From Lasioglossum baleicum (lineage: Eukaryota > Arthropoda > Insecta > Hymenoptera > Halictidae), in assembly GCF_051020765.1 (NCBI RefSeq), contig NW_027469099.1, positions 124,001 to 188,000 of the forward strand: a DNA stretch of 64,000 nt, in the 5' to 3' direction. The position numbers and the translations under genes were made by a program. Position 1 is the first letter of the stretch; every line of letters begins with the position of its first letter. The notes beneath the pieces are model-generated. The model worked only from the letters and a program-made list of their open reading frames with translations, did no database searches and was not told where the DNA came from. Of the stretch, positions 1 to 10,558 are shown one piece after another.

Positions 1-3000
1 CCAGGAGGTTAGCATCGGCGGGGCAACCCCGACGATGCCGACGGCCCCCTGTAAGGGGCCGCAGACGTAATGGCGGCGGTGGGACTACTTAGTACTTCCA
101 CCGCCGCCAAGGGGGGCTGGCCGTTAAGGCGCCCCCGGGGTGGGCAGGTCGCGGGGGGCGAGGTGGATCAATAATCCCCTCCCCCCTCTACAAAGATGCG
201 ACCTGCCGGTCGACCCCCTCCTTTTATTTTATGATATTTCATTTTATTCTATATTATAAATTTTATTTTTATCTTTTATTCCCCTTTATTTTGCCCCCCC
301 CCTTCTTATGTTTGTTGTGTTTTGTCCATTGTATTTATTTACTTATTATTCTTTATTTATTTATTGACTTTTATTTTATCTATACACGTTTTCATTTATT
401 GATTTTATCTTCTATTTTATCGTATTTTAAGTTTTATGCGGCTCGACCAGGGGGGTGGGACGGGGGGAAGGGACAGACGCGAGCCTGAACTCGCCTCTGT
501 CCCCTCCTTGTCGCGTGCGGAAAAAAATACAATGCAGCGTGTACGAGTATTTGCACATGTATAAAAATCGGATGGCGCGGTAACAAAAATTCTAAATCAT
601 ACAGCACAAGTTGCAGCAATGCATGCGCATAAGTTAAATTACCTGCATACCGCCGTTTCCTCAAACTGTGTGTTCATAACTCGCACTGGGAGGATCGCAG
701 TGGTGGCACTGCGAGGAGGCCCAGGACTTTGCGCGGCATACGCTGGAAGAATATCCAGCGTGGTCGGCACGGCGCAGAGACCTAAGGGGCGTTATTGGGA
801 TGGACCTCTCGTTGCCGGTACGTGGTCGACCACATGATCGGCAGCGAGAGGTCAAGAGCAGCGTTTGCCTCCTTCTGCGAGATTGTGATAACGCAGAAGG
901 AGGCAGCGGAGAGGGAGAGGGAAGCCGACCCCCTCTCCGCCAGGAGGTTAGCATCGGCGGGGCAACCCCGACGATGCCGACGGCCCCCTGTAAGGGGCCG
1001 CAGACGTAATGGCGGCGGTGGGACTACTTAGTACTTCCACCGCCGCCAAGGGGGGCTGGCCGTTAAGGCACCCCTGGGGTGGGCAGGTCGCGGGGGCGAG
1101 GTGGATCAATAATCCCCTCCCCCCCTCTACAAAGATGCGACCTGCCGGTCGACCCCCCTCCTTTTATTTTATGATATTTCATTTTATTCTATATTATAAA
1201 TTTTATCTTTATCTTTTATTCCCCTATATTTTGCCCCCCCTTCTTATGTTTGTTGTGTTTTGTCCATTGTATTTATTTACTTATTATTATTTATTTATTT
1301 ATTGACTTTTATTTTATCAATACACGTTTTCATTTATTGATTTTATCTTTTATTTTATCGTATTTTAAGTTTTATGCGGGTCGACCAGGGGGGCGGGACG
1401 GTGGGAGGGGACAGACGCGAGCCGGAACTCGCCTCTGTCCCCTCCTTGTCGCGTGCGGAAAAAAATACAATGCAGCGTGTACGAGTATTTGCACATGTAT
1501 AAAAACCGGATGGCACGGTAACAAAAATTCTAAATCATACAGCACAAGTTGCAGCAATGCATGCGCATAAGTTAAATTACCTGCATACCGCCGTTTCCTC
1601 AAACTGTGTGTTCATAACTGGCACTGGGGGGATCGCAGTGCCACCACTGCGAGGAGGCCCAGGACTGTCCGCGGCATACGCTGGAAGAATGTCCAGCGTG
1701 GTCGGCGCCGGGCAGAGACCTAAGGGGCGTTATTGGGATGGACCTCTGGTTGCCGGTCGTGGTCGACCACGTGATCGGCAGCGAGAGGTCAAGAGCAGCG
1801 TTTGCCTCCTTCTGCGAGATTGTGATAACGCAGAAGGAGGCAGCGGAGAGGGAGAGGGAAGCCGACCCCCTCTCCGCCAGGAGGTTAGCATCGGCGGGGC
1901 AACCCCGACGATGCCGACGGCCCCCTGTAAGGGGCCGCAGACGTAATGGCGGCGGTGGGACTACTTAGTACTTCCACTGCCGCCAAGGGGGGCTGGCCGT
2001 TAAGGCGCCCCCCGGGGTGGACAGGTCGCGGGGGGCGAGGTGGATCAATAATCCCCTGCCCCCCTCTACAAAGATGCGACCTGCCGGTCGACCCCCCTCC
2101 TTTTATTTTATGATATTTCATTTTATTCTATATTATAAATTTTATTTTTATCTTTTATTCCCCTTTATTTTGCCCCCCCCTTCTTATGTTTGTTGTGTTT
2201 TGTCCATTGTATTTATTTACTTATTATTCTTTATTTATTTATTGACTTTTATTTTATCTATACACGTTTTCATTTATTGATTTTATCTTCTATTTTATCG
2301 TATTTTAAGTTTTATGCGGGACGACCAGGGGGGCGGGACGGTGGGAGGGGACAGACGCGAGCCGGAACTCGCCTCTGTCCCCTCCTTGTCGCGTGCGGAA
2401 ATAAATACAATGCAGCATGTACGAGTATTTGCACATGTATAAAAATCGGATGGCGCGGTAACAAAAATTCTAAATTATACAGCACAAGTTGCAGCAATGC
2501 ATGCGCATAAGTTAAATTACCTGCATACCGCCGTTTCCTCAAACTGTGTGTTCATAACTCGCACTGGGAGGATCACAGTGCCACCACTGAGAGGAGGCCC
2601 AGGACTTTGCGCGGCATACGCTGGAAGAATGTCCAGCGTGGTCGGCACGGCGCAGAGACCTAAGGGGCGTTATTGGGATGGACCTCTCGTTGCCGGTACG
2701 TGGTCGACCAAATGATCGGCAGCGAGAGGTCAAGAGCAGCGATTGCCTCCTTCTGCGAGATTGTGATAACGCAGAAGGAGGCAGCGGAGAGGGAGAGGGA
2801 AGCCGACCCCCTCTCCGCCAGGAGGTTAGCATCGGCGGGGCAACCCCGACGATGCCGACGGCCCCCTGTAAGGGGCCGCAGACGTAATGGCGGCGGTGGG
2901 ACTACTTAGTACTTCCACCGCCGCCGAGGGGGGCTGGCCGTTAAGGCGCCCCCGGGGTGGACAGGTCGCGGGGGGCGAGGTGGATCAATAATCCCCTCCC

Positions 3001-6000
3001 CCCCTCTACAAAGATGCGACCTGCCGGTCGACCCCCCTCCTTTTATTTTATGATATTTCATTTTATTCTATATTATAAATTTTATCTTTATCTTTTATTC
3101 CCCTATATTTTGCCCCCCCCTTCTTATGTTTGTTGTGTTTTGTCCATTGTATTTATTTACTTATTATTATTTATTTATTTATTGACTTTTATTTTATCTA
3201 TACACGTTTTCATTTATTGATTTTATCTTCTATTTTATCGCATTTTAAGTTTTATGCGGCTCGACCAGGGGTGTGGGACGGGGGGAAGGGACAGACGCGA
3301 GCCGGAACTCGCCTCTGTCCCCTCCTTGTCGCGTGCGGAAAAAAATACAATGCAGCGTGTACGAGTATTTGCACATGTATAAAAATCGGATGGCGCGGTA
3401 ACAAAAATTCTAAATTATACAGCACAAGTTGCAGCAATGCATGCGCATAAGTTAAATTACCTTCATACCGCCGTTTCCTCAAACTGTGTGTTCATAACTG
3501 GCACTGGGAGGATCGCAGTGCCACCACTGCGAGGAGGCCCAGGACTTTGCGCGGCATACGCTGGAAGAATGTCCAGCGTGGTCGGCACGGCGCAGAGACC
3601 TAAGGGGCGTTATTGGGATGGACCTCTCGTTGCCGGTCGTGGTCGACCACATGATCGGCAGCGAGAGGTCAAGAGCAGCGTTTGCCTCCTTCTGCGAGAT
3701 TGTGATAACGCAGAAGGAGGCAGCGGAGAGGGAGAGGGAAGCCGACCCCCTCTCCGCCAGGAGGTTAGCATCGGCGGGGCAACCCCGACGAGGCCGACGG
3801 CCCCCTGTAAGGGGCCGCAGACGTAATGGCGGCGGTTGGACTACTTAGTACTTCCACCGCCGGCAAGGGGGGCTGGCCGTTAAGGCGCCCCCGGGGTGGG
3901 CAGGTCGCGGGGGGCGAGGTGGAGCAATAGTCCCCTCCCCCCCTCTACAAAGATGCGACCTGCCGGTCGACCCCCCTCCTTTTATTTTATGATATTTCAT
4001 TTTATTCTATATTATAAATTTTATCTTTATCTTTTATTCCCCTTTATTTTGCCCCCCCTTCTTATGTTTGTTGTTTTTTGTCCATTGTATTTATTTACTT
4101 ATTATTATTTATTTATTTATTGACTTTTATTTTATCTATTTTATCTATACACGTTTTCATTTATTGATTTTATATTTTGTTTTATCATATTTTTAAGTTT
4201 TATGCGGGTCGACCAGGGGAGTGGGACGGGGGGAGGGGACAGACGCGAGCCGGAACTCGCCTCTGTCCCCTCCTTGACGCGTGCGGAAAAAAATACAATG
4301 CAGCGTGTACGAGTATTTGCACATGTATAAAAATCGGATGGCGCGGTAACAAAAATTCTAAATCATACAGCACAAGTTGCAGCAATGCATGCGCATAAGT
4401 TAAATTACCTGCATACCGCCGTTTCCTCAAACTGTGTGTTCATAACTCGCACTGGGAGGATCGCAGTGCCACCACTGAGAGGAGGCCCAGGACTTTGCGC
4501 GGCATACGCTGGAAGAATGTCCAGCGTGGTCGGCACCGCGCAGAGACCTAGGGGGCGTTATTGGGATGGACCTCTCGTTGCCGGTCGTGGTCGACCCCTT
4601 GATCGGCAGCGAGAGGTCAAGAGCAGCGTTTGCCTCCTTCTGCGAGATTGTGATAACGCAGAAGGAGGCAGCGGAGAGGGAGAGGGAAGCCGACCCCCTC
4701 TCCGCCAGGCGGCTGGCATCGACGGGGCAACCCCGACGAGGCCGACGGCCCCCTGTAAGGGGCCCCAGACGTAATGGCGGCGGTGGGACTACTTAGTACT
4801 TCCACCGCCGCCAAAGGGGGACTGGCCGTCAAGGCGCCCCCGAGGTTGGCAGGTCGCGGGGGGCGAGGTGGAGCAATAATCCCCCCCCCCTCTACAAAGA
4901 TGCGACCTGCCGGTCGACCCCCCTCCTTTTATTTTATAATATTTCATTTTATTCTATATATATTTTATATTCTATATTATAAATTTTATCTTTATCTTTT
5001 ATTCCCCTTTATTTTGACCCCCCTTCTTATGTTTGTTGTGTTTTGTCCATTGTATTTATTTACTTATTATTATTTATTTATTTATTGACTTTTATTTTAT
5101 CTATTTTATCTATACACGTTTTCATTTATTGATTTTATCTTTTATTTTATCGTATTTTAAGTTTTATGCTGGTCGACCAGGGGGGCGGGACGGTGGGAGG
5201 GGACAGACGCGAGCCGGAACTCGTCTCTGTCCCCTCCTTGACGCGTGCGGGAAAAAATACAATGCAGCGTGTACGAGTATTTGCACATGTATAAAAATCG
5301 GATGGCGCGGTAACAAAAATTCTAAATCATACAGCACAAGTTGCAGCAATGCATGCGCATAAGTTAAATTACCTGCATACCGCCGTTTCCTCAAACTGTG
5401 TGTTCATAACTGGCACTGAGGGGATCGCAGTGCCACCACTGCGAGGAGGCCCAGGACTCTCCGCGGCATACGCTGGAAGAATGTCCAGCGTGGTCGGCGC
5501 CGCGCAGAGACCTAAGGGGCGTTATTGGGATGGACCTCTCGTTGCCGGTCGTGGTCGACCACATGATCGGCAGCGAGAGGTCAAGAGCAGCGTTTGCCTC
5601 CTTCTGCGAGATTGTGATAACGCAGAAGGAGGCAGCGAAGATTGAGAGGGAAGCCGACCCCATCACCGCAAGGAGGCTAGCATCGGCGGGGCAACCCCGA
5701 CGAGGCCGACGGCCCCCTGTAAGGGGCCGCAGACGTAATGGCGGCGGTGGGACTACTTAGTACTTCCACCGCCGCCAAGGGGGGCTGGCCGTCAAGGCGC
5801 CCACGAGGTGGGCAGGTCGCGGGGGGCGAGGTGGAGCAATAATCCCCTCCCCCCCTCTACAAAGATGCGACCTGCCGGTCGACCCCCCTCCTTTTATTTT
5901 ATAATATTTCATTTTATTCTATATATATTTTATATTCTATATTATAAATTTTATCTTTATCTTTTATTCCACTTTATTTTGCCACCCCTTATGTTTTGTC

Positions 6001-6692
6001 CATTGTATTTATTTCTTATTATTATTTATTTATTTATTGTCATTTATTTTATCTATTTCATCTATACACGTTTTAATTTATTGATTTTATCTTTTATTTT
6101 ATCATATTTTTAAGTTTTATGCGGCTCGACCAGGGGGGTGGGACGGGGGGAAGGGACAGACGCGAGCCGGAACTCGCCTCTGTCCCCTCCTTGTCGCGTG
6201 CGGAAAAAAATACAATGCAGCGTGTACGAGTATTTGCACATGTATAAAAATCGGATGGCGCGGTAACAAAAATTCTAAATCATACAGCACAAGTTGCAGC
6301 AATGCATGCGCGTAAGTTAAATTACCTGCATACCGCCGTTTCCTCAAACTGTGTGTTCATAACTGGCACTGAGGGGATCGCAGTGCCACCACTGCGAGGA
6401 GGCCCAGGACTCTCCGCGGCATACGCTGGAAGAATGTCCAGCGTGGTCGGCGCCGCGCAGAGACCTAAGGGGCGTTATTGGGATGGACCTCTCGTTGCCG
6501 GTCGTGGTCGACCACATGATCGGCAGCGAGAGGTCAGGAGCAGCGTTTGCCTCCTTCTGCGAGATTGTGATAACGCAGAAGGAGGCAGCGGAGAGGGAGA
6601 GGGAAGCCGACCCCCTCACCCCCAGGAGGCTAGCATCGGCGGGGCAACCCCGACGAGGCCGACGGCCCCCTGTAAGGGGCCGCAGACGTAAT

Positions 6693-6729
6693 GGCGGCGG
6701 TGGGACTACTTAGTACTTCCACCGCCGCC
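6693..6729. other. Satellite hairpin 1 (11-bp GC stem)
   Basis: GGCGGCGGTGG (6693-6703) pairs perfectly with CCACCGCCGCC (6719-6729); the loop contains TACTTAGTACTT. A subset of monomers (for example near 3828-3864, 10492-10527, 38071-38107) carry GGTTGG and CCGGC variants that each break one pair, with no compensating change. Confidence 0.85.
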
Positions 6730-6835
6730 AAGGGGGGCTGGCCGTCAAGGCGCCCACGAGGTGGGCAGGTCGCGGGGGGCGAGGTGGAGCAATAATCCCC
6801 TCCCCCCCTCTACAAAGATGCGACCTGCCGGTCGT

Positions 6836-7075
6836 CCCCCCTCCTTTTATTTTATAATATTTCATTTTATTCTATATATATTTTATATTCTATATTATAA
6901 ATTTTATCTTTATCTTTTATTCCTCTTTATTTTGCCACCCCTTATGTTTTGTCCATTGTATTTATTTCTTATTATTATTTATTTATTTATTGTCATTTAT
7001 TTTATCTATTTCATCTATACACGTTTTAATTTATTGATTTTATCTTTTATTTTATCATATTTTTAAGTTTTATGC
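6836..7075 (+). repeat. T-rich spacer of the satellite monomer (representative copy)
   Basis: About 240 bp of almost pure T/A/C with very few G, built from TTTAT/TTATT-like short words and bounded by C-rich tracts. Length classes of the whole satellite arise mainly here: an ~18-bp TATA-rich stretch is present or absent (compare about 6871-6900 with 7821-7840), a TCTATTTTAT-type 9-10-bp unit is present or absent before ACACG, and a short segment near TTTGTTGTG is missing in the 953-bp class. The retrotransposon inserted in this spacer of another copy, after ...CTATACACG. Confidence 0.85.
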
Positions 7076-7105
7076 GGCTCGACCAGGGGGGTGGGACGGG
7101 GGGAA

Positions 7106-7139
7106 GGGACAGACGCGAGCCGGAACTCGCCTCTGTCCC
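7106..7139. other. Satellite hairpin 2 (8 + 5 bp)
   Basis: GGGACAGA (7106-7113) pairs with TCTGTCCC (7132-7139). After one C-C mismatch, GCGAG (7115-7119) pairs with CTCGC (7126-7130) around the loop CCGGAA. In one subfamily (near 5221, 21355, 39466, 41391) CTCGC becomes CTCGT, which keeps pairing only as G-U on the plus strand. Other copies break a pair (GGTGACAG near 20366; CTCGGTCC near 35678 and 50025). Confidence 0.8.
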
Positions 7140-7195
7140 CTCCTTGTCGCGTGCGGAAAAAAATACAATGCAGCGTGTACGAGTATTTGCACATG

Positions 7196-7203
7196 TATAA
7201 AAA
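7196..7203 (+). promoter_or_regulatory. TATAAAAA motif of the satellite monomer (representative copy)
   Basis: TATAAAAA after GCACATG is kept in most monomers from 1 to about 42.5 kb. It changes to TATACAAA in many copies from 43.4 kb onward (near 43372, 48172, 52981, 54790 and later), to TATATAAA near 49135, and is preceded by CATA instead of CATG near 10037 and 19505. It resembles a TATA box, but no initiator or gene follows, so a promoter role is a guess. Confidence 0.25.
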
Positions 7204-7330
7204 TCGGATGGCGCGGTAACAAAAATTCTAAATCATACAGCACAAGTTGCAGCAATGCATGCGCATAAGTTAAATTACCTGCATACCGCCGTTTCCTCAA
7301 ACTGTGTGTTCATAACTGGCACTGAGGGGA

Positions 7331-7350
7331 TCGCAGTGCCACCACTGCGA
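7331..7350. other. Satellite hairpin 3 (8 bp, CCAC loop)
   Basis: TCGCAGTG and CACTGCGA form an 8-bp stem around CCAC. Several copies have CACTGAGA, which breaks one pair. The first monomer (695-714) has the loop as GTGG, the exact inversion of the element. Confidence 0.85.
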
Positions 7351-7375
7351 GGAGGCCCAGGACTCTCCGCGGCAT

Positions 7376-7397
7376 ACGCTGGAAGAATGTCCAGCGT
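7376..7397. other. Satellite hairpin 4 (8 bp, AGAATG loop)
   Basis: ACGCTGGA (7376-7383) pairs with TCCAGCGT (7390-7397). Rare copies vary in the loop (AGAATA near 755 and 48364) or in one pair (CCCAGCG near 55944 and 62563). Confidence 0.8.
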
Positions 7398-7438
7398 GGT
7401 CGGCGCCGCGCAGAGACCTAAGGGGCGTTATTGGGATG

Positions 7439-7488
7439 GACCTCTCGTTGCCGGTCGTGGTCGACCACATGATCGGCAGCGAGAGGTC
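7439..7488. other. Satellite hairpin 5 (15-bp outer stem around a 12-bp palindrome)
   Basis: GACCTCTCGTTGCCG (7439-7453) pairs with 7474-7488 with a single G-T wobble. Inside, GTC/GAT add three pairs and GTGGTCGACCAC (7457-7468) is a perfect palindrome, together nearly a 22-bp fold. Subfamilies alter the palindrome (GACCCC near 4594, GAACAC in the 51-61 kb copies) or insert an A beside it (near 819). Confidence 0.8.
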
Positions 7489-7500
7489 AGGAGCAGCGTT

Positions 7501-7540
7501 TGCCTCCTTCTGCGAGATTGTGATAACGCAGAAGGAGGCA
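7501..7540. other. Satellite hairpin 6 (14-bp perfect stem)
   Basis: TGCCTCCTTCTGCG (7501-7514) pairs perfectly with its reverse complement at 7527-7540 around a 12-nt loop. It is the longest perfect stem in the unit and is present in nearly every copy. CTCTTTCTGCG variants (near 48477, 49443) leave a G-U pair on the plus strand. One copy (23655-23670) has three clustered changes that destroy the 3' arm. Confidence 0.85.
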
Positions 7541-7616
7541 GCGGAGAGGGAGAGGAAAGCCGACCCCCTCTCCGCCAGGAGGCTTGCATCGGTGGGGCAA
7601 CCCCGACGAGTCCGAC

Positions 7617-7634
7617 GGCCCCCTGTAAGGGGCC
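7617..7634. other. Satellite hairpin 7 (6-bp GGCCCC/GGGGCC)
   Basis: GGCCCC and GGGGCC flank CTGTAA just before the unit restarts. Variants CAGTAAAGGG (near 11412, 13301), GGCGCC (near 48590) and GGACCC (near 52439, 59058) weaken one pair without compensation. Confidence 0.7.
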
Positions 7635-10558
7635 GCAGACATAATGGCGGCGGTGGGACTACTTAGTACTTCCACCGCCGCCAAGGGGGGCTGGCCGTTA
7701 AGGCGCCCCCGGGGTGGGCAGGTCGCGGGGGGCGAGGTGGATCAATAATCCCCTGCCCCCCTCTACAAAGATGCGACCTGCCGGTCGACCCCCCTCCTTT
7801 TATTTTATGATATTTCATTTTATTCTATATTATAAATTTTATCTTTATCTTTTATTCCCCTATATTTTGCCCCCCCCCCTTCTTATGTTTGTTGTGTTTT
7901 GTCCATTGTATTTATTTACTTATTATTATTTATTTATTTATTGACTTTTATTTTATCTATACACGTTTTCATTTATTGATTTTATCTTCTATTTTATCGT
8001 ATTTTAAGTTTTATGCGGCTCGACCAGGGGTGTGGGACGGGGGGAAGGGACAGACGCGAGCCGGAACTCGCCTCTGTCCCCTCCTTGTCGCGTGCGGAAA
8101 AAAATACAATGCAGCGTGTACGAGTATTTGCACATGTATAAAAATCGGATGGCGCGGTAACAAAAATTCTAAATTATACAGCACAAGTTGCAGCAATGCA
8201 TGCGCATAAGTTAAATTACCTTCATACCGCCGTTTCCTCAAACTGTGTGTTCATAACTGGCACTGGGAGGATCGCAGTGCCACCACTGCGAGGAGGCCCA
8301 GGACTTTGCGCGGCATACGCTGGAAGAATGTCCAGCGTGGTCGGCACGGCGCAGAGACCTAAGGGGCGTTATTGGGATGGACCTCTCGTTGCCGGTCGTG
8401 GTCGACCACATGATCGGCAGCGAGAGGTCAAGAGCAGCGTTTGCCTCCTTCTGCGAGATTGTGATAACGCAGAAGGAGGCAGCGGAGAGGGAGAGGGAAG
8501 CCGACCCCCTCTCCGCCAGGAGGTTAGCATCGGCGGGGCAACCCCGACGAGGCCGACGGCCCCCTGTAAGGGGCCGCAGACGTAATGGCGGCGGTTGGAC
8601 TACTTAGTACTTCCACCGCCGGCAAGGGGGGCTGGCCGTTAAGGCGCCCCCGTGGTGGGCAGGTCGCGGGGGGCGAGGTGGAGCAATAGTCCCCTCCCCC
8701 CCTCTACAAAGATGCGACCTGCCGGTCGACCCCCCTCCTTTTATTTTATGATATTTCATTTTATTCTATATTATAAATTTTATCTTTATCTTTTATTCCC
8801 CTTTATTTTGCCCCCCCTTCTTATGTTTGTTGTTTTTTGTCCATTGTATTTATTTACTTATTATTATTTATTTATTTATTGACTTTTATTTTATCTATTT
8901 TATCTATACACGTTTTCATTTATTGATTTTATATTTTGTTTTATCATATTTTTAAGTTTTATGCGGGTCGACCAGGGGAGTGGGACGGGGGGAGGGGACA
9001 GACGCGAGCCGGAACTCGCCTCTGTCCCCTCCTTGACGCGTGCGGAAAAAAATACAAAGCAGCGTGTACGAGTATTTGCACATGTATAAAAATCGGATGG
9101 CGCGGTAACAAAAATTCTAAATTATACAGCACAAGTTGCAGCAATGCATGCGCATAAGTTAAATTACCTGCATACCGCCGTATCCTCAAACTGTGTGTTC
9201 ATAACTGGCACTGAGGGGATCGCAGTGCCACCACTGCGAGGAGGCCCAGGACTCTCCGCGGCATACGCTGGAAGAATGTCTAGCGTGGTCGGCGCCGCGC
9301 AGAGACCTAAGGGGCGTTATTGGGATGGACCTCTCGTTGCCGGTCGTGGTCGACCACATGATCGGCAGCGAGAGGTCAGGAGCAGCGTTTGCCTCCTTCT
9401 GCGAGATTGTGATAACGCAGAAGGAGGCAGCGGAGAGGGGGGGGAAGCCGACCCCCTCACCCCCAGGAGGCTAGCATCGGCGGGGCAACCCCAACGAGGC
9501 CGACGGCCCCCTGTAAGGGGCCGCAGACGTAATGGCGGCGGTGGGACTACTTAGTACTTCCACCGCCGCCAAGGGGGGCTGGCCGTTAAGGCGCCCCCGA
9601 GGTGGGCAGTTCGCGGGGGGCGAGGTGGAGCAATAATCCCCTCCCCCCCTCTACAAAGATGCGACCTGCCGGTCGACCCCCCTCCTTTTATTTTATAATA
9701 TTTCATTTTATTCTATATATGTTTAATATTCTAAATTATAAATTTTATCTTTATCTTTTATTCCTCTTTATTTTGCCACCCCTTCTTATGTTTTGTCCAT
9801 TGTATTTATTTCTTATTATTATTTATTTATTTATTGTCATTTATTTTATCTATTTCATCTATACACGTTTTAATTTATTGATTTTATCTTTTATTTTATA
9901 ATATTTTTAAGTTTTATGCGGCTCGACCAGGGGGGTGGGACGGGGGGAAGGGACAGACGCGAGCCGGAACTCGCCTCTGTCCCCTCCTTGTCGCGTGCGG
10001 AATAAAATACAATGCAGCGTGTACGAGTATTTGCACATATATAAAAATCGGATGGCGCGGTAACAAAAATTCTAAATTATACAGCACAAGTTGCAGCAAT
10101 GCATGCGCATAAGTTAAATTACCTGCATACCGCCGTTTCCTCAAACTGTGTGTTCATAACTCGCACTGGGAGGATCGCAGTGCCACCACTGAGAGGAGGC
10201 CCAGGACTTTGCGCGGCATACGCTGGAAGAATGTCCAGCGTGGTCGGCACGGCGCAGAGACCTAAGGGGCGTTATTGGGATGGACCTCTCGTTGCCGGTA
10301 CGTGGTCGACCACATGATCGGCAGCGAGAGGTCAAGAGCAGCGTTTGCCTCCTTCTGCGAGATTGTGATAACGCAGAAGGAGGCAGCGGAGAGGGAGAGG
10401 GAAGCCGACCCCCTCTCCGCCAGGAGGTTAGCATCGGCGGGGCAACCCCGACGATGCCGACGGCCCCCTGTAAGGGGCCGCAGACGTAATGGCGGCGGTT
10501 GGACTACTTAGTACTTCCACCGCCGGCAAGGGGGGCTGGCCGTTAAGGCGCCCCCGGG

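Larger units (their letters stand above)
6693..7645 (+). repeat. Reference monomer (953 bp) used to describe internal structure
   Basis: Chosen as a clean copy. In order it has: an 11-bp hairpin (6693-6729); a C/G-rich linker with GCGGGGGG; a small hairpin at 6821-6834; a T-rich spacer (about 6836-7075); a mismatched hairpin (7106-7139); a run GGAAAAAAA and TATAAAAA (7196-7203); the anchor (7255); then hairpins at 7331-7350, 7376-7397, 7439-7488, 7501-7540 and 7617-7634. The unit then restarts at 7646. I do not recognise the family, and see no tRNA-, 5S- or SINE-like internal promoter. Confidence 0.9.

Noticed and set aside
7255..7644. A recurring ~129-codon frame after the anchor ATG, and a 76-codon reverse frame, in almost every monomer
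   Set aside because: They recur because the DNA repeats. One-base insertions in some subfamilies truncate the forward frame, and substitutions show no synonymous bias that I can see. There is no recognisable domain.
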